This document shows positions 63,569 through 64,000 of a stretch of 64,000 bases of DNA, in pieces. Numbering within the stretch: the first letter of the stretch is position 1; the number at the start of each line of letters is the position of its first letter. Source of the DNA: JAGVSV01 sp050952845 (GTDB lineage Bacteria > Bacillota > Clostridia > Christensenellales > Aristaeellaceae); NCBI GenBank assembly GCA_050952845.1, contig JBMNLP010000001.1, forward strand, positions 992,001 through 1,056,000, read 5' to 3'. The notes under the pieces were generated by a model that saw nothing but the letters and a program-made list of their open reading frames with translations, had not been told where the DNA came from and searched no databases. Position numbers and translations under genes: made by a program.

Positions 63569-64000
63569 ATGCGCCGTTGCCGGGCAGGCTGGTGTGATAC
63601 TGGCTGATCAATCGTTCCACATGCCGCCTGGCGATGCTGGAGGAGAGCGCTTCTTCTTCTGCTGAGGGGGCGCTTTCGCCCATCAGCCCTAAGAACTGGC
63701 TGACCTTCAGCCCCAGAGCGTCCTGGATGTCGGCGTCGCTGCCCTGCGGGCTGACCAAATAATAGCACAGCAGCGAATCCTTCTGGCCGATGCGGTGCGC
63801 ACGGTCCTCTGCCTGGCTGTGGACAGCGGGTGACCAGTCCAGCTCGCCGAATACCACGCAGGTGGCCTGTTGCAGGTTTAAGCCGGAGGCGGCGCGCAGC
63901 GACACGCAGCACAGCGACGTGCGGCCGGCCATGAAACGCTCGACGCTGGCTTCCTTCTGCGCCGCTGTTTCGCGCCCCGTGATGAATACGGGGGACAGGG
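63558..64000 (-). CDS. SNF2-family helicase, C-terminal part
   Basis: The frame is open from the right edge to the stop at 63560-63558, giving about 147 C-terminal residues; the start lies outside the window. The last helicase motifs are clear: VERFMAGRTSLCCVSLRAASGLNLQQATCVVF (motif V region) and QAEDRAHRIGQKD (motif VI). The tail (ESAPSAEEEALSSSIARRHVE) is as in bacterial SNF2 proteins of the SMARCAL1/HepA group. It probably remodels protein-DNA complexes. Confidence 0.9.
   Translation of the reverse strand, partial: LSPVFITGRETAAQKEASVERFMAGRTSLCCVSLRAASGLNLQQATCVVFGELDWSPAVHSQAEDRAHRIGQKDSLLCYYLVSPQGSDADIQDALGLKVSQFLGLMGESAPSAEEEALSSSIARRHVERLISQYHTSLPGNGASTP

Overview
This is a GC-rich bacterial chromosome segment, most likely from an uncultured or little-studied member of the Clostridia (Bacillota). 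The evidence is the Firmicute-type S10-spc-alpha ribosomal supercluster with secY-adk-map-KOW gene-infA-rpmJ, the cysteine (zinc) forms of S14, S4 and L36, an enlarged L17, a Firmicute-type Lgt motif, RecD2, QueH, and sigma-A-like promoters, many with an extended -10. No rRNA, phage, transposase, integrase or CRISPR array is visible.

Layout. (1) 1-14453: one uninterrupted plus-strand ribosomal supercluster from the tail of rplD to rplQ, closed by an intrinsic terminator at 14470. (2) 14568-16448: a degenerate NadD-like domain fused to a YqeK-type HD hydrolase, then rsfS and a cysteine-less ArsC/Spx-like gene. (3) 16515-19262: a cell-surface 5'-nucleotidase on a long coiled-coil stalk built from tandem repeats, followed by a 165-bp palindromic MITE-like element and a terminator. 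(4) 19541-21894: thrC-thrB. (5) 21967-34083: a ten-gene operon for isoleucine, valine and leucine synthesis (ilvB-ilvN-ilvC-ilvD-leuA-cimA-leuC-leuD-leuB-ilvE) behind a leader-peptide attenuator; cimA supplies 2-oxobutyrate from pyruvate, so no threonine deaminase is needed in the operon. (6) 34143-38390: a secreted MucBP-like repeat protein, queH, a DUF2804 protein and tRNA-Pro/tRNA-Arg. (7) 38588-40012: a uracil-type permease. (8) 40195-49129: an oligopeptide-type ABC importer in which the binding protein, one permease and both ATPases are all enlarged; the two ATPases carry insertions at different places in the nucleotide-binding fold. (9) 49181-56086: a CBM9-like protein, two beta-lactamase-fold serine hydrolases, an M20 amidohydrolase, a ferredoxin-fused aldo/keto reductase, lgt and recX. 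(10) 56091-60309, minus strand: glycosyltransferase-recD2-comFC. (11) 60530-63568: a CUT1 sugar ABC importer (binding protein plus two permeases, no ATPase), then the C-terminal end of an SNF2 helicase running in from the right edge.

How the parts work together: regions 1-2 serve translation and ribosome assembly. Regions 4-5 form an amino-acid block whose main control point appears to be ribosome stalling on Leu/Ile/Val codons in a 29-codon leader. Regions 8-9 look like uptake and processing of peptide- or cell-wall-derived nutrients. In both ABC operons a perfect 14-bp hairpin sits between the binding-protein gene and the permease genes, the usual device for making more binding protein than membrane complex. 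The strongest candidates for something not previously described are the enlarged Opp system (40195-48725), the NadD-like/YqeK fusion (14568-15767), the ilv attenuator (21967-22187) and the palindromic element (19266-19430).
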